Of a stretch of DNA of 64,000 nt, positions 44,701-56,700 are shown piece after piece. The translations under genes and the position numbers were made by a program. Each line of letters opens with the position of its first letter. Position 1 is the stretch's first letter. The notes under the pieces are model-generated. The model ran no database searches, had not been told where the DNA came from, and worked only from the letters and a program-made list of their open reading frames with translations. The stretch spans positions 62,001 to 126,000 of the forward strand of contig VXBP01008924.1 in assembly GCA_013400115.1 (NCBI GenBank), given 5' to 3'. The stretch is from Rhinopomastus cyanomelas. Its lineage: Eukaryota; Chordata; Aves; Bucerotiformes; Rhinopomastidae.

Positions 44701-47700
44701 TCCGGTGCCTGGTTTGCGGCCCTTCTTGGGTGACCGCGGTGACTGGTGATCCCCTGGCAGTGCACGTGCTGCGGTCGTGCGCACTTATGGATGTGCAGGG
44801 CAGGAGCAAGAGGGTGGCCTCTGCACAGAGCCTCTGTGTCTTCGACCTTCTCTCGCTGGGGAGATGCGGGATCTGGGGGTGTGCAGAGGGGGCTGTGCTG
44901 GAGTTGTAGGGGAGGAGGAAAGCCAGAGGTTAATTGAGTGCACTGCAGGTGTGGGACCAGAGGGTGCCTCCCTGTGAGGGTAGCGAGACGCCGGAACCGG
45001 CTGCCCAGGGAGGCTGTAGCTGCTCCATTCCTGGAAGGGTTTAAGACCAGGTGGGATGGGGCCGTGGACAACCTGGTCTGGTGAGAGGTGTCACTGCCCG
45101 TCCCTGTTGTTGGGTGCCCCTGAGCAGAGCCTGGCTCCATCCTCCTGACACCCACCCCTCACATATTGATCAACATCCATGGGGTCACCCCTCGGGCTCC
45201 TTTTTTCCCAGCTCCAGAGCCCCAGCTCCCTCAGCCTTTCCTCAGCAGGGAGATGCAAAACCTCCACGTTCTTGTTGCATCGTGTTTGTGAGGTCATTGC
45301 AGGCTGTAGGCCTGGCTGTGCTTTAATTTTGGGACCTCGTGAGGAAGGCTGTAAGAGGGCACATTTGTCTCCTGGTGGTCTTCGTTCCCATTCGCAGTGT
45401 TAACTGCCATCTCAAACTGATATTAAAAGGTTTTAGGCTGTGGAGGGGGATCACAGAGTCAGAGAACATTGGGAGTGGAAGGGACCTCGAAAGACCATCC
45501 GCTCCATCCCCCCCTCCACAGCAGGATCCCCTAGATCCAGTTGCACAGGAGCATGTCCAGGTGGGTTTGAAACAGCTCCAGAGGAGACCCCCTGGGCAGC
45601 CCCTGCCAGGGCTCTGGCACCCTCACCACAAAGAAGGTCCTTCTCACACTGATGTGGAACCCCCTCTGCTCCAGCTGACACCCGCTGCCCCCTGCGCAGC
45701 GTTCAGACAGAATCTAGTACAGGCTGGCTTACCCAGCAGTGGCTTAGAGGGGGCTTGCGGGTTGTGGCTGGGACGCGGCACGCTTGGCTTCCGGGCAGCG
45801 CTGATGGGATCGCTTCTTGGATGATCAAGCCCTGACCTTGTGTTGTCTTTCCCTAGGATTTTCAGGCAGGATTTGGTGTCACTGTAATCCCTATGAACGT
45901 GGCAAACGTGAAACAAGTGGATCGGACCGCAAAGCAGTCGTTTGAAGTCATTACTCCTTACAAAAGCTTTAGGTGAGACCTTCAGTACTCGTGGTGCAGA
46001 GTGTGCAGGGTGCTGATGCACCAGAGAAGTGCCCTTTCTTCACACTGCAGTGACAGGATCTCCAAATGTCCTTGCTGAGAAGAGCCCTTTAAGGCAATCA
46101 CATCCAGCATTTGAGCCAGCACTGCCAGGTCACCCCTAAAGCACGTCCCTCAGCACTGAGTCTGGCTGCCTTCTAAATAGCATCGGGATGGTGACTGTTC
46201 CGATGTTTGGGAGCTCGCTTGCTGAAGGAGCTTTCTGACATCCAGCCTAAACCTCCCCTGGCACAGCTTGTGACCATTTGATGGAGGGAGGGGAGCATCT
46301 CCCTGCTGAGGAAAGGCTGAGGGAGCTGGGGCTCTGGAGCTGGGAAAAAGGAGCCTGAGGGGTGACCCCATGGATGTTGATCAATATGTGAGGGGTGGGT
46401 GTCAGGAGGATGGAGCCAGGCCCTGCTCAGGGGCACCCAGTGACAGGACAAGGGGCAGCGGGTGTGAGCTGGAGCAGAGGAGGTTCCACATCAGTGTGAG
46501 AAGGAACCTTTTTCCTTGAAGAGGGGAGATTGATGTGAGTGGTAGTGAGAAGGAAAGGGGAAAGGGTTTCAGCCTTGAAGAGGGGAGGTTGAGGTTGGTC
46601 ATGAGGAACCAATTCTTTGCTGTGAGGGTGGGGAGGTGCTGGAACAGGTTGCCCCAGGCAGCTGTGGCTGCCCCATGGCTGGCAGTGCTGAAGGCCAGGC
46701 TGGACATTGAGGGCCCTGAGTGACCTGCTCTAGGGAAGGTGTCCCTGCCTGTGCAGGGGGTTGGGGCTGGGTGATCTCGAAGGTCCCTTCCAGCTCTGGC
46801 CATTCTGTGACTCTGTGGTGACTCACAGGGATCCCTGTCGGTGGGAAGGTTCCACCCTGGTGTTGGTGTCAGTGTAGAGGAAGCCTTCTTGCCTGTGATT
46901 TCAGGTGTGACCGCAGTAGAAGGGACAACAGATGATGTGTAACGGGGCTTTGAAATAAACATCAATAACACAGAGAAGTCAATTGTTTCAGCTTCGCAGC
47001 AGAGTCGGAAAGAGAGAAACAAGAGTGGATTGAAGTGCTGCAGCAGTCGATAGCAGAGACTCTGTCTGACTATGAGGTAGCTGAGAAGATCTGGTTCAAC
47101 GAGTCCAACAGGAGCTGTGCGGACTGCAGAGCTCCCGGTCCCGACTGGGCGTCCATCAACCTCTGCGTTGTCATTTGCAAGAAGTGTGCAGGTAACGAGC
47201 CGGCCCGTCCGCGTGTCTCTGGGTGCCCTCCGCACGCTGCCGTCCCGGGGAAGCCTCCTGCACCCTGCGAGGGGCCTTTTCCCCGGCGAGGTTGCGCTTG
47301 TTCTGAAGCCCCTCCGCGCTCGGCTCGCAGGTCTGCAGGTGCCTGGCTCCATGGGCAGTCCCTCGCGCTCACTGGCAGTTAAGGCCCGCTGGCCCTTCGC
47401 AGGAAGCGGCTCTTGCGGCAAGGTTGGGTGCTGAAGTGTAGGCATCAGGGGGTCGGGGGCTCCTGGTCCAGGAGGGCCACAGGAGGGCTGCAGAGGGGCT
47501 CTTGGCGAAGGCCTGGAGTGACAGGACGAGGAGCTGTGGTTTCGTGTTAGAGGAGAGCAGGGTGTTAGGAAGCTCTTCAGCCAGAGTGGGGTTGAACACT
47601 GGAACAGGCTTCTGGAGATCTTCAGAGGGAGGCTGGACAAGGCTCTGGGCAACCTGGTCTGGTTGAGGATGTCCCTGCAGCCCTCTGGAAAAAGAGCAGC

Positions 47701-50700
47701 TGGAGTGACGGTGTGGTCATCGCAGTGCTGTTGTGTCACCTCAGCGGAAGAGAAACGCAGCTGAAGGGCTGTGTTGTGTAAAACTACTCTTGGCCTTGCA
47801 GGACAGCACAGATCTCTAGGACCAAGAGATTCGAAGGTCCGCAGTCTAAAGATGGATGCCAGCATCTGGAGCAACGAACTTATTGAGGTAGGGAGTCGTG
47901 TTCTGACTCTTGGTTCCATCCCCGCTCTGTGGGCAGGAGGCACTTCCTGCTTTCCCTGCCTGGCAGTTGTGGTGGGTAACAGACTGAAAATGGATCAGCA
48001 GTGGGCCCTGGTGGTCGGGAAGGCCAAGAGGAGTGTTGGGATGGATCAAGAGGAGGGTGTCTGGCAGATCAAGGGAGCCTCTTCTACCCCTTTACTCTGC
48101 TTTAGTGAGGCTGCACCCAGAATCCTGAGTCCAGTTCTGGGCTCCCCAGTTCCAGAGGGACAGAGAATGAATGGAGAGAGTTCAGTGCAGAGCTACAAGG
48201 ATGACTTGGGGTCTGGAACAGCTGCCTTATGGAGAGGGACTGAGAACACTGGGGCTTGTTAGTTTGGAGAAAAGAGGGCTCTGAGGGGGTTGAATCCCTG
48301 TCTGTAAATCCCTGAGGGCTGGGTGCCCAGCAGAAAGGAGTCCTCTCTGTCCAGTGATGCATCAGACAGGACAGGGGGTGATGGGTGCCAGCTGGAACTT
48401 GCTGTGAGGGTGCTGGACCAGGCTGCCCCGTCCCTGGCAGTGCTGAAGGGCAGGTTGGCTGGGGCCCTGAGTGACCTGTAGGGAAGATGTCCCTGCCTGT
48501 GCAGGGTGTTGGGGCTGGGTGGTCTCTAAGGTCCCTCCCAACCCCGGCCGTGCTGTGATTCTCTGATAACTGGTTACCCTTGTGAACAGTAGTTGCTCTT
48601 GATGGTAAATGATGATGAGTGACCGTTAGGGGCTGGAAGGGACCTCAAAAGATCATCCAGTCCAATCCCCTTGCCACAGCAGGATCCCCTGTAAGCCTCA
48701 CAGATGGCTTACAGATGACCATAGGAAATGACTGAGGGAGTTTTCCATCTTCTTCAGAAGATCCACTTTCCTTTGCTAGGTTTCTTACTCAGCTTCTAGC
48801 AGCTGGAAGCTTTGCCAGGCCGGATCCATTCTCTTCGTGCTGTTTTGCTTACGTACTTTGTTCTCCTTGCACCTCACCCAGCTCTTGATCACCATTGGAA
48901 ATAAGAGGGCCAACAGTTTCTGGGCAGGAAATCTTCCTCCAGACAAAGAGCTGCCCATGGATGCTCCTGCAGAAGAGAGGATGGAATTCATTACCCAGAA
49001 ATACAAAGAGGGGAAGTTCAGGAAGTCACCTTTTTCCTACAAAACCAAGGAACAGCTGAACAAGGTAACGGTGGGGTGGGTGAGCCCGTACGGCTCCCAT
49101 TGGGTCGTGTCTGCGTGCAGCGGGCTCCGCTTGTTCAGCTGCTGAGGAGTTAATGCAGCATCCTGAGGGCTGCCTAAGTTCAAGATCAGCGTTAAGAGGT
49201 GGAGTGGATCTGCTGGAGGGCAGGGGGGCTCTGCAGAGGGGTCGGGGCCGGCTGGGGCGAGGGGATGAGGTTTAACAGAGCCCGGTGCTGGGTCCTGCAC
49301 TTTGGTCACAGCAACCCCAGCAGCTCCAGGCTGGGCAAGAGGGGCTGGAGAGCTGTCTGGAGGAGAAGGACCTGGGGTGTTGGCTGGTAGCCGGCTGAAC
49401 AGGAGCCAGCAGGGGGCCAAGAGGGTGCTGTTGCACCCTGGCCTGGATCAGGAACCAGGTAACCAGCAGGAGGAGGGAGGTGATGGTGCCCTTCTACTCT
49501 GCACTTGTGAGACCCCACCTGGGGTACTGGGTCCAGTTTTGGGCACCACAGGATCAGAAGGGCATTGAGGGGCTGAATCAACCCAGAGAAGGGCAACGAG
49601 GCTGGGGAGAGGCTGGAGAACAGGCCCTGTGGAGAGCAGCTGAGGGAACTGGGGTTATTGAGTCTAGAGAAGAGGAGGCTGAGGAGAGACCTTCTTGCCC
49701 TCTACAGCTGCCTCAGAGGAGGTTGTAGCAGGGCTGGTGCTGGGCTCTTCTCCCAAGTTCCTGATGATAGGACAAGGGGAAATGGCCTCAAGCTGCATCA
49801 GGGGAGGTTTAGACTGGATCTTAAGAAGAAGGTCTTTGCTGAGAGAGAGGTTGGGCAGCGGAACAGGCTGCCCATGGAGGTGGTGGAGTCCCCATCCCTG
49901 GAGGGGTTTAAAAACTGAGTGCAGGTCAAGATGCTGTTGGCCTTCTTGGCCACCTGGGCACCCTGCTGGCTCCTGTTTTGCCAGCTGTCACCCAACAGCC
50001 CCAGGTCCTGTTTCCTCCAGCCTGTGGGTGCTGGGGGTGGTTGTGACCGAAGTGCAGGACCTGGCATCTGAACTCCGCGTGCGTGTTGCCAGCCCCTTTC
50101 TGAACAGGGTGGTTGTGTTCCCTCTCCGCGGTCAGGCCCTGTGTGCTGCTGTGGTTAAACCAGATGTGCTGGACACGCTGATGCTGCTGTTCAGTGGGGC
50201 AGACGCCATGTGTGCCACGGGAGACCCTCTTCACAGCACCCCGTACCTCCTGGCCAAGAAGGCTGGGCAGAGGCTGCAGATGGAGTTCCTGCACCACAAC
50301 AAGTTCTCAGGTAGGACACCCTCAGCTCGCCTTGAGCTCCCAGTTCTGGGCTGTACTAAAGGGAAGGAGGGAGTTCAGGACATTAGGGATGGGAAGGGGC
50401 CGACGCAAGTCCCTGCCAGTGTTGGTAAAGGTCTGGATCAGGCCTCAAGAGCAGCAGGTCCCTTCCTGGTGACCTGTGGTAGTTCAGAGATGAAAGCAGA
50501 AGGTGTAGTGTGCCAGGAACTGTAGCTCAGTGACAGTGGCAAGCAGTGGGAGGCAGTGGCAGTGCTGGAACAAACACGAACCAGTGTCCCTTTGGTGAAT
50601 TTAGTTGATGCAGACTACAGCCTTGGTTCTGTGATTGCTGCTGCTAGTCTGGCAAACAGGCCCTGTGAGGAGTGGCTGAGGGAACTGGGGTTACTGAGTC

Positions 50701-53700
50701 TAGAGGAGGATGAGGGGAGACCTCCTTGCTCTCTGCAGCTCCCTCCAAGGAGGTTGTAGTCAGTCTGATGCTGGTCTCTTCTAGATCCCTAATGATAGCA
50801 CGGGGGGAAATGGCCTCCAGTTGCATCAGGGGAGGTTGAGATTGAATCTGAGGAAGAAGCTCTTTGCTGAGAGAGTGGCTGGGCCCTGGAAGAGGCTGCC
50901 CAGGGAGGTGGTGGAGTCCCCATCCCTGCAGGCATTTAAAAACCAAGTAGCTAGAGCCCTTGAGGCCTTAGTGTAGGGGTGAGGGAGCTGCTGGGCTGAG
51001 GGCCGGGCATGATGATGCTGGAGGTCCTTTCCTGCCAGGATGATTCTGTGATAGAAATAAAGGAATAAGGTGGCTCTGTGTTGAAGCAATGATACTACAG
51101 AGCAGCCTCCTGTCTCTGCACACAGAAGTATCTGTGGAGAAGTGCTTCTGGTTGATATTTTGTCTTTTAACAGATCTTCCAAACTATGACACTGGCTGCA
51201 AAAGTGGCTTCGCCGAGGATTCTTCACATTCCACCTTCCTATGTGAATTCCTGTACAAAGTGTCTTCTACTGCTGCTAAGCTGCCCACAGAGAAAAAATT
51301 AAAAGAAGGTATTTAACTTGGACTTCCTGTGTTTGAATGAATCCTGGCCATGAGCCAGCAACGGGCCCTGGTGGCCAAGAAACCACTGGCATCCTGGGGT
51401 GGATTAGAAGGGGGAGGGTTAGTAGGTTGAGAGAAGTTCTCCTCCCGCTCTGCTCTGCCCTGCTGAGACCACAGCTGGAATCTTGTGTCAGGTTGTGGGC
51501 CCCTCGGTTCCACAAGGACACAGAGCTGCTGGGGAGAGCCCAGTGCAGAGCCATAGCGGTGATGGAGGGAGGGGAGCATCTCCCTGATGAGAAGAGGCTG
51601 AGGGAGCTGGGGCTCTGGAGCTGGGAGAAAAGCCACATATGACAGAGTCAGATAGTCACAGAATATTAGGGATTGGAGGGGACCTTGAAAGACCATCCAG
51701 TCCAGTCCCCCTGCCAGAGCAGGATCTCCTAGAGGAAGTGTCACAGGAATACATCCAGGGGGGTGTGAAACATCTCCAGAGAAGGAGACTTCACAACCCC
51801 CCTGGGCAGCCCCTTCTGTAACCCTCACCAGGAAGGTCCTTCTCACCTTGATGTGGAACCTCCTGTGTGCCAGCTGACACCCGGTGCCCCTTGTCCCGGT
51901 GCCCCTGAGTGGAGCCTGGCTCCATGCTCCCGATACCCGCCCTTCCCGTACTGTCACCACCCATGGGATCTGTGTGCCAGAGCCGCGCGCCCCGCGGGCG
52001 GGTTCAGCGGGAGGGGGCACTCTCTGTTACGGTCCAGTGACTTTGCTGTTCGTTCCTTGGTCGCAGAGTGCAACAGGAGGTGGTGCACGTTGGAGAGCGG
52101 CTTTCTGAGCTACTACGAGAGCGACAAAGCCACCGCTCCCAACGGTATGATTGACATCAGCGAAGTTCTCTGTCTCGTAGTGCACAAGTCAGACTGCTTT
52201 TTAAATAGAGGGTAGGTTCCCACGTGGACACTTCACTCAGCAATTCCGGCGGTTCCAGTGCTTCGTGCAGGGCTGTCCAAGCTGTTGGCTCCTTCTCGCG
52301 TCTCGGAGGTGCGGTGGAAACGAGACCGCGGCGCCGCTGGCGCCCCCGGGAAGCAGCCGCTCCGGGCGCCGAGGGCTGTTGCTGTTGGGTTCTCATGGCC
52401 GCCTAGTGCAGACGTCTGGGGAGCTGCTGAGGGCAGCGCAACGAGCTGCTTCTGGGAGTCCTGTGGTGCAGGTCCTCGGCGCTCCAGGCTTACCTGCTGG
52501 TCAGTGGAACAGGTGACGCTGGGGCCGGCCTCTGCTCCCAGCCCCTGCTCCTGCTTTGCTTCTCGCTGGCGGGAACACGGAGGCCTGCGCAGTGCGTTGG
52601 GTCTTGCTCTCTGGAGCTGCTCTGGGCTCTTAGAGCCCTCCAGCACGGTGTGGTTTTGCAGGCAGCTTTTCCCAGGTCCTGGCCTCCTCCCGTGAGCCTC
52701 TCGTGCTCCCTGGGCACCCTAACGGTCGCACAGAGAGTCGCCCCAGTCCGAGGCTGGGCTTCATGAGGTCATTTTCGTTTAACTAATGGACTCGTAACAC
52801 TTGTGTTTCACTTCCTCTGAGTAAAACAGCAAGGTGCTTTGGCCTGAGTACAACACTGATGGCTGTAACGACAGCGTTTGCAAAGAGGACCGCCTGGTCA
52901 GGAAGCTCCTGGGAAGGACAACGGGAGGAGCGAACCCTGCCTGCTACAGGGAGAAGGGGTGCTCAGAGAACCACAGCAGGCCGGGGTTGGAAGGCTCCTC
53001 AGAGCTCACCCAGTCCCAGCCCCCTGCACAGGCAGGGACGCCTTCGCTCGAGCAGGTCACTCAGGGCCCTGGCCACCCTGCCTTTCAGCACTGCCAGCAG
53101 TGGGGCAGCCACAGCCATTCGTTAACCACAGGTCACAACAGCAAAGAAAAGCCTTGCAGACCTTCAGGGATGCAGACTGCCACTTCTCTCAGCAGCCTGT
53201 TCCTCTTCTCCACCACCCTTTGGTATGAAGATCCTCCTGCTTAGACCAGGAGATGAGACCAAGTGATGTCCAGAGTCCCTGTGAGCCAGCATTTCTTTGT
53301 AGGCACTGTAGTGACTTGTTTGCACCGTGCAGCGAGTGCCTCTGCCTTCTTTAGGTTAGTGAAACCTAAAGATGATGTTGTGGCTGCACCGTGAAAACAC
53401 AGCTGCTGAGATCACGTGAGCTTGCAAACCAGTCCTTTATCTCTGAGTCTCCACGATCAGTGATTGTTAATTCCCTGGTTACCGGAAGAGCTGCTGTGCC
53501 GTAGCCTCCGAGCATGAAGTGTTGGCTTGGGAAGCACTTGACTCCTGCAGAGAGCCCAGCTCCTAGCTGGGTCCTGCTGCAGGTTAGCGGAGAAACGCAG
53601 AGGGATTCCCTTCCACAGGTGTGAAAAGCAGAGGGAGGAACGCGGCTGCTCCGTGTCTGCTGCTGTCAAGACTAAGTACAGCTGCATTTTTCCTCTTGGT

Positions 53701-56700
53701 TGCTTTAGGGACGTCTTCACCTTCGAAGTCTACGTAATGTCGGAGCGTGTCTTTCTGTTTGGAGCTGAGACTGCCTGCTCACAGCAAAGGTGGACTTGGG
53801 CCATAGCGAAGGTAACGCTGACCCGTGTCTTGCCCAGTTGGGCCACAAGGAACGGCGCGGCGGCGTTAGCTTTAAGCGCTCTGAGAAGCCCTTCTCGGGG
53901 AGTGCTGGTCCATCCTCTGTGCGATGAGCTGTGGTGTCGGGGGTCTGGGTTACGGGTGGCCTTGCAGAGCAGGGTCGGTGGTTGGGCTCGATGATCCCGG
54001 GGGTCTTCCAGCCCGACTGGTCCTGTGGTTCTGCTGATGCTCTGAATTGTACTTTTAAAGCAAAAATGTTGGGTTTGTAGAGTTTGAAAGGAAAAAACAG
54101 TGTGAGACTGGGTTTTCCCGTTGAAACGCAGTGTGTGTGAGGTTGTGGATGATGAATCTGAAAGGCTGTGGCTGTGGCTGTTGCCCTTGAGTTTATAGCT
54201 CTGTGGCACCGGGTTTTTAGGCGTTGGGATTGTTTTCTTCATCTGACTCGCCCCATTTTCCTTGGCAGCACTTTGTTCCCCCCGTGGCTGAATGCCTGTT
54301 GGAGAGAAACTGTGACCTGCTGGGCCAGCTGTACTACAAGGACTGCCATACCCTGGAGCAGTGGAGGAAGGGCTGGTTCGCCGTCGAGAAGTCAAGCCTC
54401 TATTTCTGCCTGGAGATGGACGGTGCTGAAGAAGACTCCATCTATCTGAGGAGGCTGCAAGAGCTAAGTAAGAATTTTGCTTAACAGCTAGAATTGAGGA
54501 AATACTCTGTGGAACTAGTTCACAGAATCACAGAGTCTTAGGGATGGGAAGGGACCTCAAAAGGTCACCCAGTCCAGGCCCCCTGCCACAGCAGGATCAC
54601 CTAGATCCAGTCGCACAGGAACAGGGCCAGGGGGGTTTGAAATGTCTCCAGAGAAGGAGACTCCACAGCCCCCCTGGGCAGCCCCTGCCAGGGCTCTGGC
54701 ACCCTCACTGGGAACAAGGTCCTTCTCACACTGATGGGGAACCTCCTCTGCTCCAGCTCACACCCGCTGCCCCTTGTCCTGTCACTGGGTGCCCCTGAGC
54801 AGAGCCTGGCTCCATCCTCCTCACACCCACCCTTCACACATTGACCAGCGTCCATGGGGTCACCCCTCAGGCTCCTTTTTCCCAGCTTCAGAGCCCCAGC
54901 TCCCTCAGCCTTTCCCCAGCAGGGAGATGCTCCCCTCCCTCCATCATCTCTCGCTCTGTGCTGGGCTCTCTCCAGCAGCTCTGTGTCCTTCTGGAGCTGA
55001 GGGGCCCACAGCAGGTTGCGAGATTCCAGCTGTGGTCTGTCCAGGGCAGAGTAGAGGAGAAGGAGAACCTCCCTTGTCAGTGTTGCTTCAAGAGTCTGTT
55101 GTGTTTTGTCACTGAAGATGACTGTGAGGAGCCAGGCCTGAAGCTGCATGTTGTGCATGTGTGTGATACCGAGATGTCTGCACAGATCACAGCAGTGTGT
55201 TTGTTTGCAGCCATCAGCAGCGTGCTGCAGAACGGAGAGAAGATCGATGTCCTGCTGCTGGTTGAGAAGGGAAGGTAAGGTCTGACTTAGCCTTCAGTCT
55301 GCTCTTGCACAGAATCCCAGAACATTGGGGGTGGGACCTCGGAAGATCATCACGTCCAGTCCCCCGCACAGCAGGATCACTGGTGGCCAAGTACTGCTGG
55401 TCAGGCTGTTTCCCTTGGTGATCCCAGAAAGGGAGTGAACTTCCAGACTGCACAAAGGAGCAGAAGCCTTGGGGATCAATGGCATGTGGTCCCTGTGTCA
55501 GGCAGTGCTCTTGTCCCTCTGAGGAATGATTCCCAGTCAGATTAGTTTGTGGATGAACCCAGCTGGGGAAGGGCCTGGAGATCAATCTCATGAGGAGATG
55601 GAGAGAGTTGGGGCTGTTCACTTTGAGGGAGAGGAGGCTGAGGGGAGCCCTCATTGCTCCCTACAACTGTCTGAAAGGACCCTGCAGAGATGCTGGTGCT
55701 GGGCTTTGCTCACAGGTCAGAAGCAGAGGGAAGGGCTTCCAGGTCCAACAGGGGAGGGTCAGACTGGGCATGGAAGAAATTCTTCCTGGAGAGAGTGGTC
55801 AGGCCCTGGGATGGGCTGCCCAGGGTGGTGGGTGAGTCCCCATCCCTGGATGTGTTTAGAAGTCATTTACATGCAGTGTTGGGGGATGTGGTTTAGGGGT
55901 GACCTTGCAGAGTGGGGTTGCTGGTTGGACTCGATGATCCCGGGGGTCTTTTCCAACCTGAGTGATTCTGTGGTTCTACAGTAACATGAGTCCCTTCCTT
56001 CTTTCAACATTCAAACTGTGTGTGTGCTTGCCAGAACTCTGTACATCCGCGGTCACACGAAGCTGGATTTCATGGTGTGGTGTGCCGCGATCGAGAAGGC
56101 CGCAGGCACGGACGGCACCGCCTTGCAGGATCAGCAGCTCAGCAGGAACGATGTGCCCATTGTCGTCAGCAGCTGCATAGCCTTTGTCACACAGTATGGT
56201 GAGTGGGACTCTCTGTGCCTGTGTGTTGCTCAACCCCAGATCATCTCTGTAACGCCCCAGCCTTCACGCTGTAAGATTTGTTTTGAGTGTGTTTGTGTGT
56301 TATCTAATGTGCAGAGTCATCATGGCTGGAAAGGACCTCCGAGGTCATCAAGTCTTCTTTAAGGATGGCTTTGAGCATCAGTGGGCTCAGTTGTTAGAGA
56401 CAAGAACAGCAGAGCCACAAAGATGGTGAAGGAAGTAGAACACCTCTCTTAGGAGGAAGGGTGAAGGAGCTCAGTCTCTTTAGCTGGGAAAAAAGGAGCC
56501 TGAGGGGTGACCCCATGAATGTCAGGAGGATGGAGCCAGGCTCTGCTCAGGGGCACCCAGTGACAGGACAAGGGGCAGCGGGTGTCAGCTGGGACAGAGG
56601 AGGTTCCACATCAATGTGAGCAGGACCTTCTTCCCAGGGAGGGTGCCAGAGCCCTGGCAGGGGCTGCCCAGGGGGCTGTGGAGTCTCCTTGTCTGGAGAC

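Noticed and set aside
44043..44909. Plus-strand open frame of 288 codons in intron 8
   Set aside because: GC-rich unique intron. No domain, no matching splice phase to ARAP2 and no protein-like pattern.
46402..47943. Long minus-strand open frame of 513 codons overlapping ARAP2 exons 10 and 11
   Set aside because: It runs through two CR1 copies and across true ARAP2 exons on the opposite strand. The peptide has no recognisable domain and includes the recurring CR1 antisense text.
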